From NCBI GenBank assembly GCA_021186555.1, contig JAJKFL010000042.1:19072521-19136520 (forward strand): a stretch of DNA of 64,000 nt, in the 5' to 3' direction. Within the stretch, counting starts at the first letter, position 1. Every line of letters begins with the position of its first letter. The stretch is from Reticulitermes speratus. Taxonomy: Eukaryota > Arthropoda > Insecta > Blattodea > Rhinotermitidae. Position numbers and translations under genes: made by a program. The notes beneath the pieces are model-generated. The model did not search any database. It was not told the origin of the DNA and saw only the letters and a program-made list of their open reading frames with translations. Below are positions 1 to 11,984 of the stretch, piece by piece.

Positions 1-479
1 ATTTTTACTATGAGGAATTATGGAAAATGTACTGAAATGAATGACACATAATTTGTATTAGGTTTTTAAATGCTATTAATGTTATGGTTGCATGGAAGTT
101 TGGCGATTGTAATCTTTGCTTATGAAACGTCAGGACGTTATTCAGGTTTTAATAGCTCATAAACAAATAAGCATATATATTAAGAAATAAGCCCTTTTTC
201 AGTGCCCATGCCCTTCTGGATATACGTTGTTTAGAAACGTGATTTCATTTAAATTGACAAATGCTGTAATGATAGTTATTGTAGTATGCAGTGGTCAATG
301 TAGTGAAAATACTCGTCATAAAGGCACATATTATTTTATATTGTTCGTTCCATGCATTGCCGTTAACGAATTCACATCATCATCCAACAAAATTCACCAT
401 GTTCTTTCTTATACGTTTATATTATATCACATTGTGTATTCCTACATGTTTCATTCCACAAGAAATCATCATCAGGGAG

Positions 480-523
480 CCAAAATCAAATAATATTGCG
501 TATGCAATATTATTTGATTTTGG
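480..523. repeat. Perfect 20-bp-arm inverted repeat with 4-nt loop
   Basis: The left arm (480-499) and right arm (504-523) are exact reverse complements around the loop GTAT. The arms start CCAAAATCAAATAATATT on the left and end with the complement on the right. Either strand would form a strong AT-rich hairpin or cruciform. No gene or known mobile element boundary is visible around it. A perfect match over 20 bp suggests recent origin or constraint. I cannot tell which. Confidence 0.9.
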
Positions 524-744
524 AGTAAGTATAATCACAGGAAATAACTAAAACATATCACTGGGAATACCCTCTTGTCAGGTGACTTGTTACGTCATAT
601 TAAAATTCTTACCAATGTGGTAGTATGTCCCGATGTCAGAATTATTAACAAACCGAATATACTTATTAAAAAGCTGTGTTCAAAAACCGGAAATACAATC
701 GATGTCACCACATATGCGCCTGTTGTTTTGGAAGTAGGAATTCT

Positions 745-1010
745 TATTTAGAATACGTTATAGTAAACAGCTATGGGCTGCACAGTCCGTGGTTCGAATT
801 CCGGCAGCAGCAAGATATTTTCTGTCCTCCAAAACCGTCTATACCGACTCTGGGATACCGGGCTTCTTTCCCAGACGTAAAGCGGCCAGGGTGTGACGTT
901 TACCACTTACCTCCCTCTAGTGCTTGGGTTGGGATGAGCGGTGGTGTACTTCCCTACTTCTCTGTATGCTGTCTTGGCGTGGGCAAGGACAGCTTTGCCT
1001 CTTTTACTCA
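745..1010 (+). mobile_element. SINE-B copy (tRNA-like head plus body)
   Basis: A tRNA-like head has a pol III B-box match (GGTTCGAATTCC near 791-802). It is followed by the family body: a ...GGATACCGGGCTTC... segment, then GTAAAGCGGCCAGGG, an ACCACTTACCTCCCTCTAGTGC block and a TGTCTTGGCG block near the 3' end. The same order of blocks recurs at 17741/18300, 35101, 40273, 41484, 56794, 60930 and 62566. The 124-codon open frame across it is an artefact of the repeat. Ends are approximate and no clear target duplication was found. Confidence 0.7.
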
Positions 1011-2262
1011 TAATTTGAATGATAAAAACGTAGATTTAATAATTGTATAATATGTTCTGATATTGTCTGAGTATTTCTTGTGCAGAGTGATTATGTGGGA
1101 CATGGTGGACGCATTATAATGGAGTATTATGTGTATGATTTCTCAGTTTATGTTGTTTGCTTTTCCAGTGTTGTGTTTTTTATTCACTCAATTGTGGATG
1201 ACATTGAAAGGAGACTGTTGTGTGCCGGCGCTGTATCTTGAGTGTAGTGACTTTGTGTTGGCCACCCCCGGCAGCCTGCATGTGTCTTGTATGGATGATT
1301 GAAGTAGTGATGTAATGCGCCATGCGTATCGACTGACAGGCTTCTGGGGGTGTCCAACACAAGGTCTGTACGTAGGGACTACTGTACAGAGTCGGGGCAA
1401 TACTAACTCCTTTCAACCGACATATTGTCTGTGATATTTCTTAATTGACATCGAGATGTTCAGTTTAAGTCAACTAGAACTTCCGCTTTCCAAATCATTG
1501 TTTAATTTTATCGTCCGTGGTCATCTTTCTGCCTTACTATAGAATGTATAACCTACTAGATGCAACATTAAATAACCACGAACTGATCATGAATTGTAGA
1601 CCGCACGTTTTGAGGGAAGGGAACAACAGAATTTGGCCAGTCTGAAAGACAGGTCTGAAAAAATTCCGTCCGGGATACGATTTCTAACCCACCCTCTTCC
1701 ATAATAATTGCTTTTGAGCCCTCTCGTGTGTGTATATAATTACATACATCTGATAGAGTTTTTGGTCACCCTGTAGTACAGAATTATGGCCAGAGGATGT
1801 AGACAACTACGCTGATCAGCCAGCTGTGAAGGTAATGTAATGGCTGCCTGCGTCCCATCAGGTTCCGAGTGTCAGAAGCATTATGCATGTCCTTGACATT
1901 CCACATTTTGTAACGTTACAGAATAGCACAACTTCTATTATTTATCAGCTGCCCTAATTTTCCTCCTTTTACATTTTCATGAAAAACAAAACAGTTGCCG
2001 TCTGAACTAACACGGGCTGGCTATAATTTCGCATCTCTACGAGCATTTAGTAGCGGAACAATGTTACACTAAATGCATTGAATGTTTCTTGTTTTGCTGA
2101 AGCGACAAGATGTTCTGAGGATTTCCTGAGTTAAAGCGTGCACTTACATTTAGATTATGGACCTTTCTTTTGCAGACTTCTTTGTCATAATATTCATACA
2201 CTTCTCTTTGTACAGTATATTTATTTTATTCTGTAATCACCGTGCATCTTTTCACAGTCACT
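1011..2262. other. No recognisable feature
   Basis: Only short random-looking frames were seen here. I found no repeat family member, RNA gene or exon that I could support. Confidence 0.5.
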
Positions 2263-2946
2263 ATTTACACACACCAACTGGATGCAACTTTATTAAAAAA
2301 CTGTATAGTTTTTTAAAACATATTTAAATACCTTTTAAAACCCTCTTCAGGGGTTTATCGTCGTTAAAACTGCATATATTAAAACGTCGTTTTCATTGGT
2401 TCACTTTTTGGCAAGGTTTCCCACTTTTCACCGCCCGGCACGCACAGACACCACTTGTTATTCGTAATAAAATAATATGTTAATGTTTCGGTAGGTATTG
2501 TATTTGATGCATGGTACTGGTTTATCTTGTTCATTAGGTCATATTTTTCATGGTGTGGGCTGTACTGTGTGTGTGCGCGTCTGATGCGTTGACAGCATCA
2601 GACGCGCACACACACAGTACAGCCCACACCATGAAAAATATGACCTAATGAACAAGATAAACCAGTACCATGCATCAAATACAATACCTACCGAAACATT
2701 AACATATTATTTTATTACGAATAACAAGTGGTGTCTGTGCGTGCCGGGCGGTGAAAAGTGGGAAACCTTGCCAAAAAGTGAACCAATGAAAACGGCGTTT
2801 TAATATATGCAGTTTTAACGACGATAAACCCCTGAAGATGGCTCTATAAGAGCCGAAACATATGTCGGGTTTTAAAAGGTTTTTAAATATGTTTTAAAAA
2901 CTATACAGTTTTTTAATAAAGTTGCATCCAGTTGGTGAGTGTAAAT
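2263..2946. mobile_element. Long foldback element with near-identical arms
   Basis: The left arm (2263-2587) and right arm (2595-2946) are reverse complements around a 7-nt spacer. Apart from one 28-nt gap I count only a few differences: one substitution near 2386/2802, one near 2330/2882, a one-base indel in an A run, and drift at the outer ends. The 28 nt missing from the left arm (present at 2839-2866) is the core of a hammerhead-like ribozyme. A transcript of either strand would fold into a dsRNA hairpin of about 320 bp. The arms contain no long open frame. Penelope-like elements are known to carry minimal hammerheads and often sit in inverted or tandem arrangements, so this may be a non-coding derivative of one. 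That assignment is inference. Confidence 0.9.
2826..2872 (+). ncRNA. Minimal type I hammerhead ribozyme-like motif
   Basis: The parts appear in order. Stem I 5' strand AAACCC (2826-2831). Core CUGAAGA (2832-2838), which fits the CUGANGA consensus. One extra U (2839). Stem II GGCUC/GAGCC (2840-2844, 2850-2854) with a 5-nt loop. Core GAA (2855-2857). A two-pair stem III, AC/GU (2858-2859, 2864-2865), closing the loop AUAU. Cleavage triplet GUC ending at 2866. Stem I 3' strand GGGUUU (2867-2872), fully complementary to the 5' strand. This is the layout of the minimal hammerheads reported in Penelope-like retroelements. The extra U between A9 and stem II is the one departure from the textbook core and could lower activity. 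It lies in the right arm of the foldback element; the left arm lacks it. Confidence 0.6.
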
Positions 2947-3963
2947 ATATTTATTTTGTTTATTTGCGTGTTTATTTAACTACAGTGTCAGGAACTCAGA
3001 CTGTAAAGCGTCGAAGGTTTTGATGATTGTTAACAACGAACTGGCAACCATGTGGAAGGAAGTGGTCGTGGAAAAATTTAGAGAAATGTAAGAGCATTTA
3101 CCTGGAGGTACTGAGGAAAATCACAGGAGACGTTAGCCTGTATTCTGGCCGAGATTTGAACCGGTTACCTCCAGAATGCAAGTTAAAATTTTTAACGCAT
3201 AACCCAAGTGACACGGTATAGTAGAGCTCAGTATTCTTGTGGACTCTTTCAACAGTTGCTTCTGAAGAATGTACTAGTACTTTAATGGTATTGAAAGTGC
3301 AACTTAAATAATGCGGTGTTCCGTCACTGAATACCTTGATTTAAAGACTGCTTATTCAGAAGTATTTCTTAACATTTGTTTACGTTCGTGAACTGACTGT
3401 TATATTACCATTGTGGAATCCTCTTCCAGACAAGGATGTTTTATATATGTAACCTTATTCCACCAAGTTTTATTGTTGTCAGTTAATTTAATTCGCTTAT
3501 GCTTGATGTAAGAACAATACTCATCTCCGTGATTGAGAGAAGATGTAGTGGATAGTGGCCTATTTGGGAGTAAAGATGGGGGAGTAAGAGGAGGACGGGG
3601 AAGATTGTTCAATAAAGATTCTAGTAACATATTCTCTTAGCTGAATTTTATTGGGGTAGTTAGTGAAGAGGACGAGTTAGGCGGTACATGTAGTATGCAT
3701 GGAAGAAAATTAATTTAATTAAATTTTATAGCATAGCTTCACGGGAGATATGGACGTAGGTTGGCAGTAATTTCAGAAACTTTCAAAGAGGCATAGGATT
3801 TAGAATAAAGGAAAAACAATGAACATTTATTGCTTAGTGACTGTGTTATGCGTTGGCCCATATACCATGAATTTTTACTTGTGATGTGGTTCATAATTGC
3901 ATATCTTTTGCATTGTTGGTAATTTATCCTGTATGATCACTTATATTTACCTGTTTAAACGGA

Positions 3964-3979
3964 TATACATGTGTGTGTA

Positions 3980-4014
<35 letters not shown>
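3964..4014. repeat. (GT)n microsatellite
   Basis: Alternating GT runs with one TATT interruption form a tract of about 45 bp. It is ordinary dinucleotide repeat with no coding potential. Confidence 0.9.
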
Positions 4015-4258
4015 AAAACATTTCAGGTCCCTTGAAATTCCATTAGGCCCTTTACCAAGTGTTTTTGTTGTCACATTTATTAGAAGACGTAGTGAAATTA
4101 TAATTTAAACGAACCGTACATTGTCCCTGCAGTTGCGCAGACGGTACTGCAATTAAATAAATATAATTATTCGCGTTCTTGGGTCAAAATGGAAACCATT
4201 TTGGTAGGAAATATATGCCATTGTTCTCTGTTTTTATATTCGGACTTCATGCACTACC

Positions 4259-4333
4259 CTTACTCTTACTACTTACTACTACTACCACTACTACTACGTC
4301 TACTATTACTACTACTACTGCTACTACTACAAA
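4259..4333. repeat. (CTA)n / (ACT)n trinucleotide repeat
   Basis: The tract is built of TACTAC and ACTACT units with interruptions. The overlapping open frames that read Leu or Thr runs come from this repeat and are not genes. Confidence 0.9.
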
Positions 4334-4963
4334 TTATTGTTATCCAATTAATATCGAATTACGAACACGACATGTAGAAATGAATAAGAAATAAGTATTT
4401 ACATGTTTACAGTACAGCTGTTGTGTATGTGCTGCAGTGGCCAATGTTACTATATTATTCAGTAACCATGAACTTGCTCCCAACTGTTATCTTCAAGTAA
4501 TGTTATTTCTCATATGTGTCGTGTATCTCAGTTTCGTTTTCAGAATACTGGACATTAAGAACAAAACGAGATAGCAGTCTCACTGTATATTTTAGTAGGT
4601 ATCATATCGAATTATTAGTGACCATGTACTTACTGTAATTCTAGATATGGCAGATATCAACGTAACACGCACACACTACGTATTAAAACACTGAGGCGGA
4701 GGTAACTGCAAAGAAGTTATCTTCAAATACGAAAAATTGATGGAATATTTACATGAAGACTGGAATTCACTAACAGATGCAGTAAGGGTCGGAAAAACAG
4801 ATATTACAAACCAGACATTATAAAAAAAATATATTTCTATAATTCATAAAATGTCCAGCTGAAGAAACCAACGCGCCAACACTTCGTATTACGTGAACGT
4901 TTCTGACTGCTCTCAGAACTCAAGAAATTATGCATTGAAACCTGCTGTCAGTCTTTAAATTTA

Positions 4964-4966
<3 letters not shown>

Positions 4967-5009
<43 letters not shown>
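4967..5009. repeat. (AT)n microsatellite
   Basis: About 20 uninterrupted AT units form a self-complementary tract. Confidence 0.95.
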
Positions 5010-5010
<1 letters not shown>

Positions 5011-6560
5011 CTACCAGACGTCAGTTATGAAACTTCTGTTGCACATACTTATAAATAGTTTGAGATAAAAGTTAAAAACAAACCTTTCCCCACATTTATG
5101 TGGTTGATGGTTTAGAATAAATATTTGTTTATATTTTTATATTTCTCAATTATTGATTTAAGAGACGCGAAATGGAAATTGATAAGACTGCTCCGGTGAA
5201 GCCTGTATTACATTTTCGGCATATTTTATTCTTCATTGGCACCGACTAACAATATTTAATGCCTATTTAGTTTTGGAACTCCAATTTATTTTGACGTACC
5301 TGAAAAGATTGTCAGAATGGCATGTTAGTATTTTTATGCAGAATATTTGCTATCTTTTAGATTCATGGCGACATGTCCACTTCGAATCTTTGTACACATC
5401 TACAAGATAGGTCCCGTTAGAACTGATAAACATTATTGTAGACTAAAATGTCTGAAACCTGACTAGCCGTGTAATATACAGTGGCAGCCGTATGTACAAA
5501 TACGATTAACATTACAAAACTGTATATTTTTTCCACAGTTTATTTATGTGTTGCATATTTTTCTATCACGAAATACGGATTGTTTAATATTTTTTAATTT
5601 CATTCTTTTTAGTGTTAATGTTAAGACATGCCATTGTGTTATTTATGACAATAAATGGTACTTTTCACCATCAACACAGAACTTTATTATCGGCACTAAT
5701 TTATCGTATTATTATGGCAACATATTTCGACCACCTATGGTCATATTAAGGCCAATTAATTTATAAAATATAAATATATAAATACGTAAACGTATTTATT
5801 ATTTACCTATATGACATTAAGCGTTTGGTGTCTGTATTGGACACGGTCTCTTTTCTCTGTGAGGTAGGAGCTGAAATTTTGTAACGTGTAGATGAATTTT
5901 ATTCTTCAACGTGTTAATTTATAGCCTAATAGTAATTACTATCTCTCATGTTATAAAAGACACGAATATATCTTCGAACTACTAAAACTGTAAAATTTAC
6001 AGTGCTGAAACAATTTGAAAGTGCAATAAACAGCAACGTGCGTTGAATACCTCTTGACTTACGCTGGCCATTATGTGCCGGTTAGCATGCATAAACGCTT
6101 TTCTTTCGCGTTTTTTAGATAGCGTTTTAGATTGTTATTGTAGTCTGTTACCCAAGTCCTTTTCTGTTTGAGCTTAGTTCTTACCTCCATCTTACACTGA
6201 GGTCTTTAGGTACACAACTCCAGCAAGGTGTATTGCTTAAGCACAGAGGCAGCCTTGCGTGTTAGGCCTGCACTTTGTATACTGCTGAGATTATTTTACA
6301 TGGAAAGGGGTTTAGTAAATTGAATATTAAACAGAGGTAAATGTGTATACAATTGGTCGTGGCCTATTATATAAAGATTGTTAATAATCCTGACGTCGTT
6401 CGTACGGTTATTGCAAGCACTTTACAAACTTTTTACTACTGATCACTGAGTTTGCAAGTTTGCATCGTTAGGGAAAGCATATTGCGTCTACTTTTCAGTA
6501 TTTCTCTTCCGTCGCCTACTCCATCTCCATTCGCATATTTTATGTTGGTTTCATTTTAGG
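5010..6560. other. No gene; one hairpin motif on the minus strand
   Basis: AT-rich sequence without a supportable gene. Around 5715-5757, read on the minus strand, GACCA and TGGTC enclose a short loop. They are followed by GAAATATGTT and bracketed by GGC/GCC. This is the same hairpin-then-GAAA layout as the decayed ribozyme-like motifs elsewhere in the window. Confidence 0.4.
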
Positions 6561-6794
6561 CGTTCCTCACGAGCAAAACAGAACTTTTGTAGACGCCACG
6601 TTCATTCTTCAGTCTGTCTGTGACGCAGTATCAGCGACTAAGCCGCTTGTCCGATTTTCGTAAAACTCGTTTAAGAGTTCTTTACAGAGAGTTGTCGACC
6701 AAACTTGACTTTCGTGACAGTCACACTTTATCTATGGCGTAAATAACTTTCTATACGTATTTCCCATTGTCCTTGACCACTTTGGGTGATAAGT

Positions 6795-7142
6795 GATATA
6801 GGAGGTCTGAACATAATTTCGTTCAGCATTTATGACTTTTTTAAATTGTCGCAGTAAAAGTCGGGCAGCGCTTAAGGACGCAAAGGAAATTTTTCCTGTA
6901 ATTTCTTCGTTTTTCGTAAGATTTAAGAGAAATTCGGTGCAGGACGTATCAAGAAATTTTACTGAGGATTGTGTATTTTGTGAAAAATGCGCCGTAAACA
7001 TTGTTCTTTACTTAGGGTTTCAAATTAATTTCTGTTTCTATTCTGAATATTTGTTTTCCGGTTTTTGTGAAATTCGGTACAAGGCTCTGCACATAATGTT
7101 GTTAAGCATTTTTGAGTTTCGTACGGCATTTCGTAAAGTAAA
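6795..7142. repeat. Possible diverged duplicate segments
   Basis: A segment at about 6806-6860 (CTGAACATAATTTCGTTCAG...) resembles one at about 7086-7140 (CTGCACATAATGTTGTTAAG...). They are roughly 280 bp apart in the same orientation. The similarity is partial and judged by eye. The open frames on both strands here show no recognisable domain. Confidence 0.3.
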
Positions 7143-7428
7143 GAACGCCTTGGTAGGTTATATATACTACGTCACGGAATACGCCATTTGCATCGTTGTT
7201 TACATACATGTCAGGTGTGGAGCTACATAAGCCACGAGTTCTGGCAATAAATTATGCCTACATCCTTTTATATTTTATCTTTCACGACATTTTGTAGTGT
7301 AATTCCGTGCAGCAACATATTGATGGATTAGATTGACTGACGCCATCGTTGTAGTTGGTATTGTCAGGAAACCAACTGTATTCACTGTGTGCCAAGTAAC
7401 ACTGCCGTAATTTATTACAGAACTTATG

Positions 7429-7995
7429 TTACTTAATGTTGATTGATGAGGGCATGCTATTGAGTGAATGTGTAAACCGGTGTTTGTAACACTGCCAGTG
7501 TTTGTTCGTGAGTTTGTTAAATACAGTTATACATTTTATTTCGTCTGGGGTGAGTTTGTTAGTTTCCAGCCATTCCTTACACAATTCTCCCTCTCTCCCT
7601 GTCTCCTTTTCGCATTTTTTTTCCATCACTCCTTCTGCCTGCACGCTTACAAAAGTGAAGTTGAATTGTAGCATTTTCGTAAGCCATTGACAATTTATCG
7701 TGTGAAATTTTAAAACTTTTGTTACTGTTTCGGTGGCTCCGATTATTACCGGTATAATCATGCATTTCATGTTCCACATTCGTTGTATCTCTATACATAA
7801 ACTGTTGTATTTTAGTTTCTCTTCTGCTTCCTTTTTCGTGACATTTCTGTCCGCTGGTATTGCCATATCTATTAGTATGCATGTTTTCTCTTTTTTGTTT
7901 TTAATTATTATATGTGGCCTATTTGCCGTAACTTCTCCGTCTGTATTTATCCCTTGATTCCATAACACTGTATTATTATTATTATCGTCCTGACT
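7429..7995 (-). pseudogene. C-terminal nuclease-like domain of a non-LTR retroelement
   Basis: An open frame of about 180 codons on the minus strand. The first 85 or so residues read ANRPHIIIKNKKEKTCILID, then MAIPADRNV, KEAEEKLKY, IEIQRMWN and VIPVIIGA. I recognise this block order from the C-terminal region of arthropod and other animal retroelement polyproteins, where RPDI...CxLIDxAIP suggests a PD-(D/E)XK-type nuclease. Here the expected Asp of RPD is His, so catalysis is doubtful. Residues after about 90 (Lys/Glu-rich, then ITVFNKLTNKH) are not recognised and may be a fusion to unrelated sequence. There is no ATG at the frame start: the first codon is GTG and an (AAT)n run precedes it. 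It is a fragment, not a host gene. Confidence 0.6.
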
Positions 7996-10904
7996 TTATT
8001 GTTGTCTCGACTTTGTTCTGTCCTGTTGCTTCTACTGTTTTGTGATTGGTTATTATGCTGTTGAGTCAGTCTATATATGAATCAGTATTTTAATGATGAT
8101 AATAATAATAATAATTACTGCCAATATTGATTATTGTCTTCCACCCTTCTCCGCGTTTCCTCCCCGTTTCCGCCCTTCATTCCAATGAAGTGCTCTTGCA
8201 ATTCTGTGTTCAGAAGACACGCCACATAACAAATTAACGAACCTGGCGTTTACCCTTAGTAAATTTGATACGCTAACGACTCCATCGCACTCGATGAGAC
8301 AGACAAGGTCCCGAATGACGGGCCAGGTTACAGCAGGATTATGCGAAGACCTGTGAGGATTGTTGTTCTACTTGCTCATTGATTTCTTGGCCTTGCGTTA
8401 CTAATTCTGTCGTGTTTTTATTCGGGAGATGCTTGGCGAGAGTCTTAGGCGTGACATCCGCTGTCCTAATTGAGGACGTCTGTGTCTTTCTTCAGCGCCT
8501 TCAGACATGCGCTGGCATGTATCTGTATCTGATGTGACACAAAGATCACTTCCTTGTATATCCTTTGTCTTAATCCTTCAGCATTCATCGCTTACTATTC
8601 CTCCTATCATTCGACGCTATAACCTACAGACAGCAACATTAAATACATAAGTAAGCAAACAGGAGGCCTACTACACAGTTTGTGTTGCACTTGTACCCAG
8701 AATTCCATGCTGGCAGGGACCTGCGTGCCTTCTGTGTGATTACAGTTGCACTTTCTTTTGTTTCCTGCTTTTCAACTAGAGATAAATGTGTTGGGTGTGG
8801 TGCAGTGGTCTGTGGACCGCAAATATAACAAGGTATAACGATTTGCCCTCACGTTAAGTGGTGATATTAGTGACGTAGCACGGAACAGGTTTCCGGTCAA
8901 CGCGATTCATGTTAAGTTGCTGGTTTGAATATTGTCACGTCGTTATGTGAGTTGATGTGTTTGTTACTTGTCACAACAGGGATAACCGGAATTACTTCCT
9001 TTTTTCTTTTCGTACATTACATTTATTTTGTAATGTGGCTTTATTTATTTGCACTCCAATTTATTTGTCTTAGCCACTTTTACGTCTCCTGTCTTTTTCC
9101 TTGTGTGGTTTACTTTATTTATTCTTCAGCGTCACCAGAAGCTAAAATAGAAATTGTGTTACTACAACCAGAAGCAGGAGGACTAAGACAGGAACGGTGT
9201 ACCAACCGTTGAAATGTCATGCATATTAAACATGACCAGGAAATTAGCAACATAATTATGGTGTAGGAATGTAGTTCTAGACATCTGGTAAGTAAGGTTG
9301 TGTCTAGACGTAAAATAAACTTATTTCATAATTGTTTTATTGGGTAGATTGTGTATGAATCACGAAATTACTGCGCCATTTTTAATCCTCAGATCCATAT
9401 AACATAAAGTGTTTTCTATATTGGCCACATTCTAGGGTCTGTGGTTCTTTTGCTCATGTCCCATGTCTCTTTAAATGTAGTTGTGGATATTAGATATTTC
9501 ACCAAAATATTTAAGATAATGTTGGTAACTCTGCCTGTCGTGCATATTTGATTTCTTCGAATCTACTGTTGTTAATTTCGAGTGTTAAGTGTTGTAACAT
9601 TTATAACTCAGTCGAAAGAAATTCGCAGGTCTGTCGGGTTGCTACCGACTTAATTTTTATAATCTGTAATGCCTATACGTGATAAGATCCTCAGTTATAG
9701 TGATTTTCTTACTTACGTTTGCTTAGGCTGCCCAATTTATTATGAAGATCAAATTTTAAAACTGACTGTGCGTCCTTCTGTCTGAGTCCTTTTCTTATCA
9801 GACATTACCTGTGATATCGCTTTCATTACTACATTTGACATAGTGTCTTTATATAAAACAATTGAGATGGGATACTGGCAATGAAGTGGGCATTTTTACA
9901 GACAATCAGCAGTATTTTTTCCACAGCAATATCAGGTTAGATACTTTGAAGTACAGAAATTATTTCCTGCATTTGCATCCATTAAATCAGCTCACGTATA
10001 CCATCTGTTTCCAGACAACTGTCCCTCTGTGTTGCCCCATATTTATCTCCTGCCCTGCCACCATCCCCCTGCATAAGTTTTCCCTCTACCCATTTCAGCA
10101 AACTATTACTTATCTCCCACGGGAAATAACTCGATAATTTCATTTACTATCCAATCTTTCATCGTCACGTTCCCGCTGTAGCCATATGTTGTGAACGGTC
10201 TGGGATCGAACCCCGCGTTGCAATGTTTTTGCTAAACATTTGCTTTAGTACTGCCGAAGGTAATTCTTGATGGGCCCTAATTATTGCTATGAAATTAAAG
10301 TGGAATTGAGTCCCATTCTCGAACATTAAAGCTGAATGTTTAAGTGTTAAACACAAGACTTATTTACGGCACACGGCACTTTCTGGACGGAAGAATCTGC
10401 AGACATGTCAGTAGTTTACAGTGGCACGATATCGAAGTGTACTGCGAAAGGCAGTGATAAAGTCTCATGTATTACTTTAATGACGAAACGGATGGCTGGA
10501 TACATATGTATACGAAGGGAAGAGAAATGCATGGCTGGACCGACGGATTGATTAATTCATTAATTAATTTATCAATTTATTGACTAACATGTAGCTACAT
10601 GACAAGGCAGTAACGGATGGATGGATGGATTTAGAGACGGGGAAAAGCATAGATGTATGCTTGGGTTAGTGAGTTGATTTATTGATGCCAGATGGAAGTA
10701 TTTTGCAGTACAGGTATTGCTGTAGGGACCTGCTGTATAATACTGCCACCCTTAATATTTAAAAACTCTGCATTCTCACCACACAGCTTAGTTAGAGCTT
10801 TAGTATGGTACTCAGAATGAAGAGCGAGTTTCTCCTTAAAGGATATTAGCCAGGTGGTATTTGTTACAAAAGCGGATATTTTTCGCTCTCAGGGAGGAAT
10901 TGAG
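7987..10904. other. No gene recognised; small AAT repeats
   Basis: A short (AAT)n run lies near 8096-8115. A lone pol III B-box-like stretch (minus strand, GGGTTCGATCCC near 10198-10214) lies just inside a short minus-strand frame. No full tRNA fold or SINE body could be assembled around it. Otherwise nothing was supportable. Confidence 0.4.
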
Positions 10905-10905
10905 T

Positions 10906-11722
10906 TTATAGGCGCCTTCGCAATATTGCGAAAAGCGACTATTAGCTTCGTCAGGTCTGTCTGTCTGCATGAAACTCAGCTCCCACTGGACGGATTTTCG
11001 TGAAATTTTATGTTTTTTTTCAAAAATCTGTCGAGAAAATCCGTGTCATTGAAATCTGACAAGATTAATTGGTATTTTACATGAAGACCTAAGTACATTT
11101 ATGATATATAGCTGAATTCATCTTAGAATGAGAAATGTTTCTGACAAAAGTTGTAGAGAAAATCAAAACCCACATTTTGTGTTCAGTAACTTTTTTTTTC
11201 CGAAAGTCGTGCCGTTTATGAGATAATATGGAAAAATATGGCAGAACCGGATAGGCCACACATGACAATATGATGCGTCGCCGAATAGACGCGGTTTGCA
11301 TGCTGGATGGCTTAGGCAAGATTACAGACACACACTTGTAATATTTAATAAAATGTTTTTATGGCAACAATTACAAAAACTGAGAAACTGCGCAGCGACT
11401 TATCTGTCATTACGATCTGTTTAGCCAACCTGTACGACTAAAGAAGGCCATGAGCAAACGAACATTCTTTTCCTTCAGTGCAGCATCGGGCACTTTACAT
11501 GAAAACCCACCTTACGATGTATTGATTCCGGCGACGTAAATTTGACATCAGAACACTGTTGTGCAACACTAAATATTTTTGTTTATGCCTAGTTGACAGT
11601 GACACGTAGCTCAACAACACACACAGAATGCATAGTTGTGTTAGCACTGCAACAGTGCTTACACGAAAGCGCTACAGTGTTACGTTATACGTATATTGCC
11701 TATCTTGTTAAACTCTTGTGGA
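10906..11722 (+). mobile_element. Non-coding inverted-repeat element, copy 1
   Basis: It begins TATAGGCGCCTTCGCA and continues through GCTTCGTCAGGTCTGTCTGT, GGACGGATTTTCGTGAAA and CGGGCACTTTAC. It ends with CTACAGTGTTACGTTATACG and a CCTATCTTGTTAAAC block. The same blocks occur in the same order, reverse-complemented, at 45672-46026. This copy carries about 400 bp extra in its middle. No transposase is visible, so it is a non-autonomous element of unknown superfamily. Confidence 0.6.
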
Positions 11723-11945
11723 ACACTCTTTGAAACTAAACGGAGAATTTTGATAAATCCCTTCTCTGGCTACAGCTTCTTCAATTAATCCTTCTATTTT
11801 AGTGTAGATGTATCTGTTGAGGGGCGTTTTGATATTACAAATCCACTTAGCATCGATTCATTTTGCTGATGGGTTCCGGAAAGACCAGCTAATAGAATAC
11901 AGATGATGATGTTGATGTTGATGATTACGTGTTGACGGTTCTTTT

Positions 11946-11984
11946 AATAATAATAATAATTATTATTATTATTATAATTATAAT
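11946..11984. repeat. (AAT)n-(ATT)n self-complementary tract
   Basis: A run of AAT units is followed directly by ATT units, so the two halves can pair. Confidence 0.85.

Noticed and set aside
676-1050. 124-codon plus-strand frame
   Set aside because: Coincides with a SINE-B copy.
6832-7230. 132-codon plus-strand frame
   Set aside because: Phe/Cys-rich and unrecognised; lies across possibly duplicated non-coding segments.
10190-10220. tRNA gene on the minus strand
   Set aside because: Only the B-box-like GGGTTCGATCCC is present; no A-box or cloverleaf could be made.
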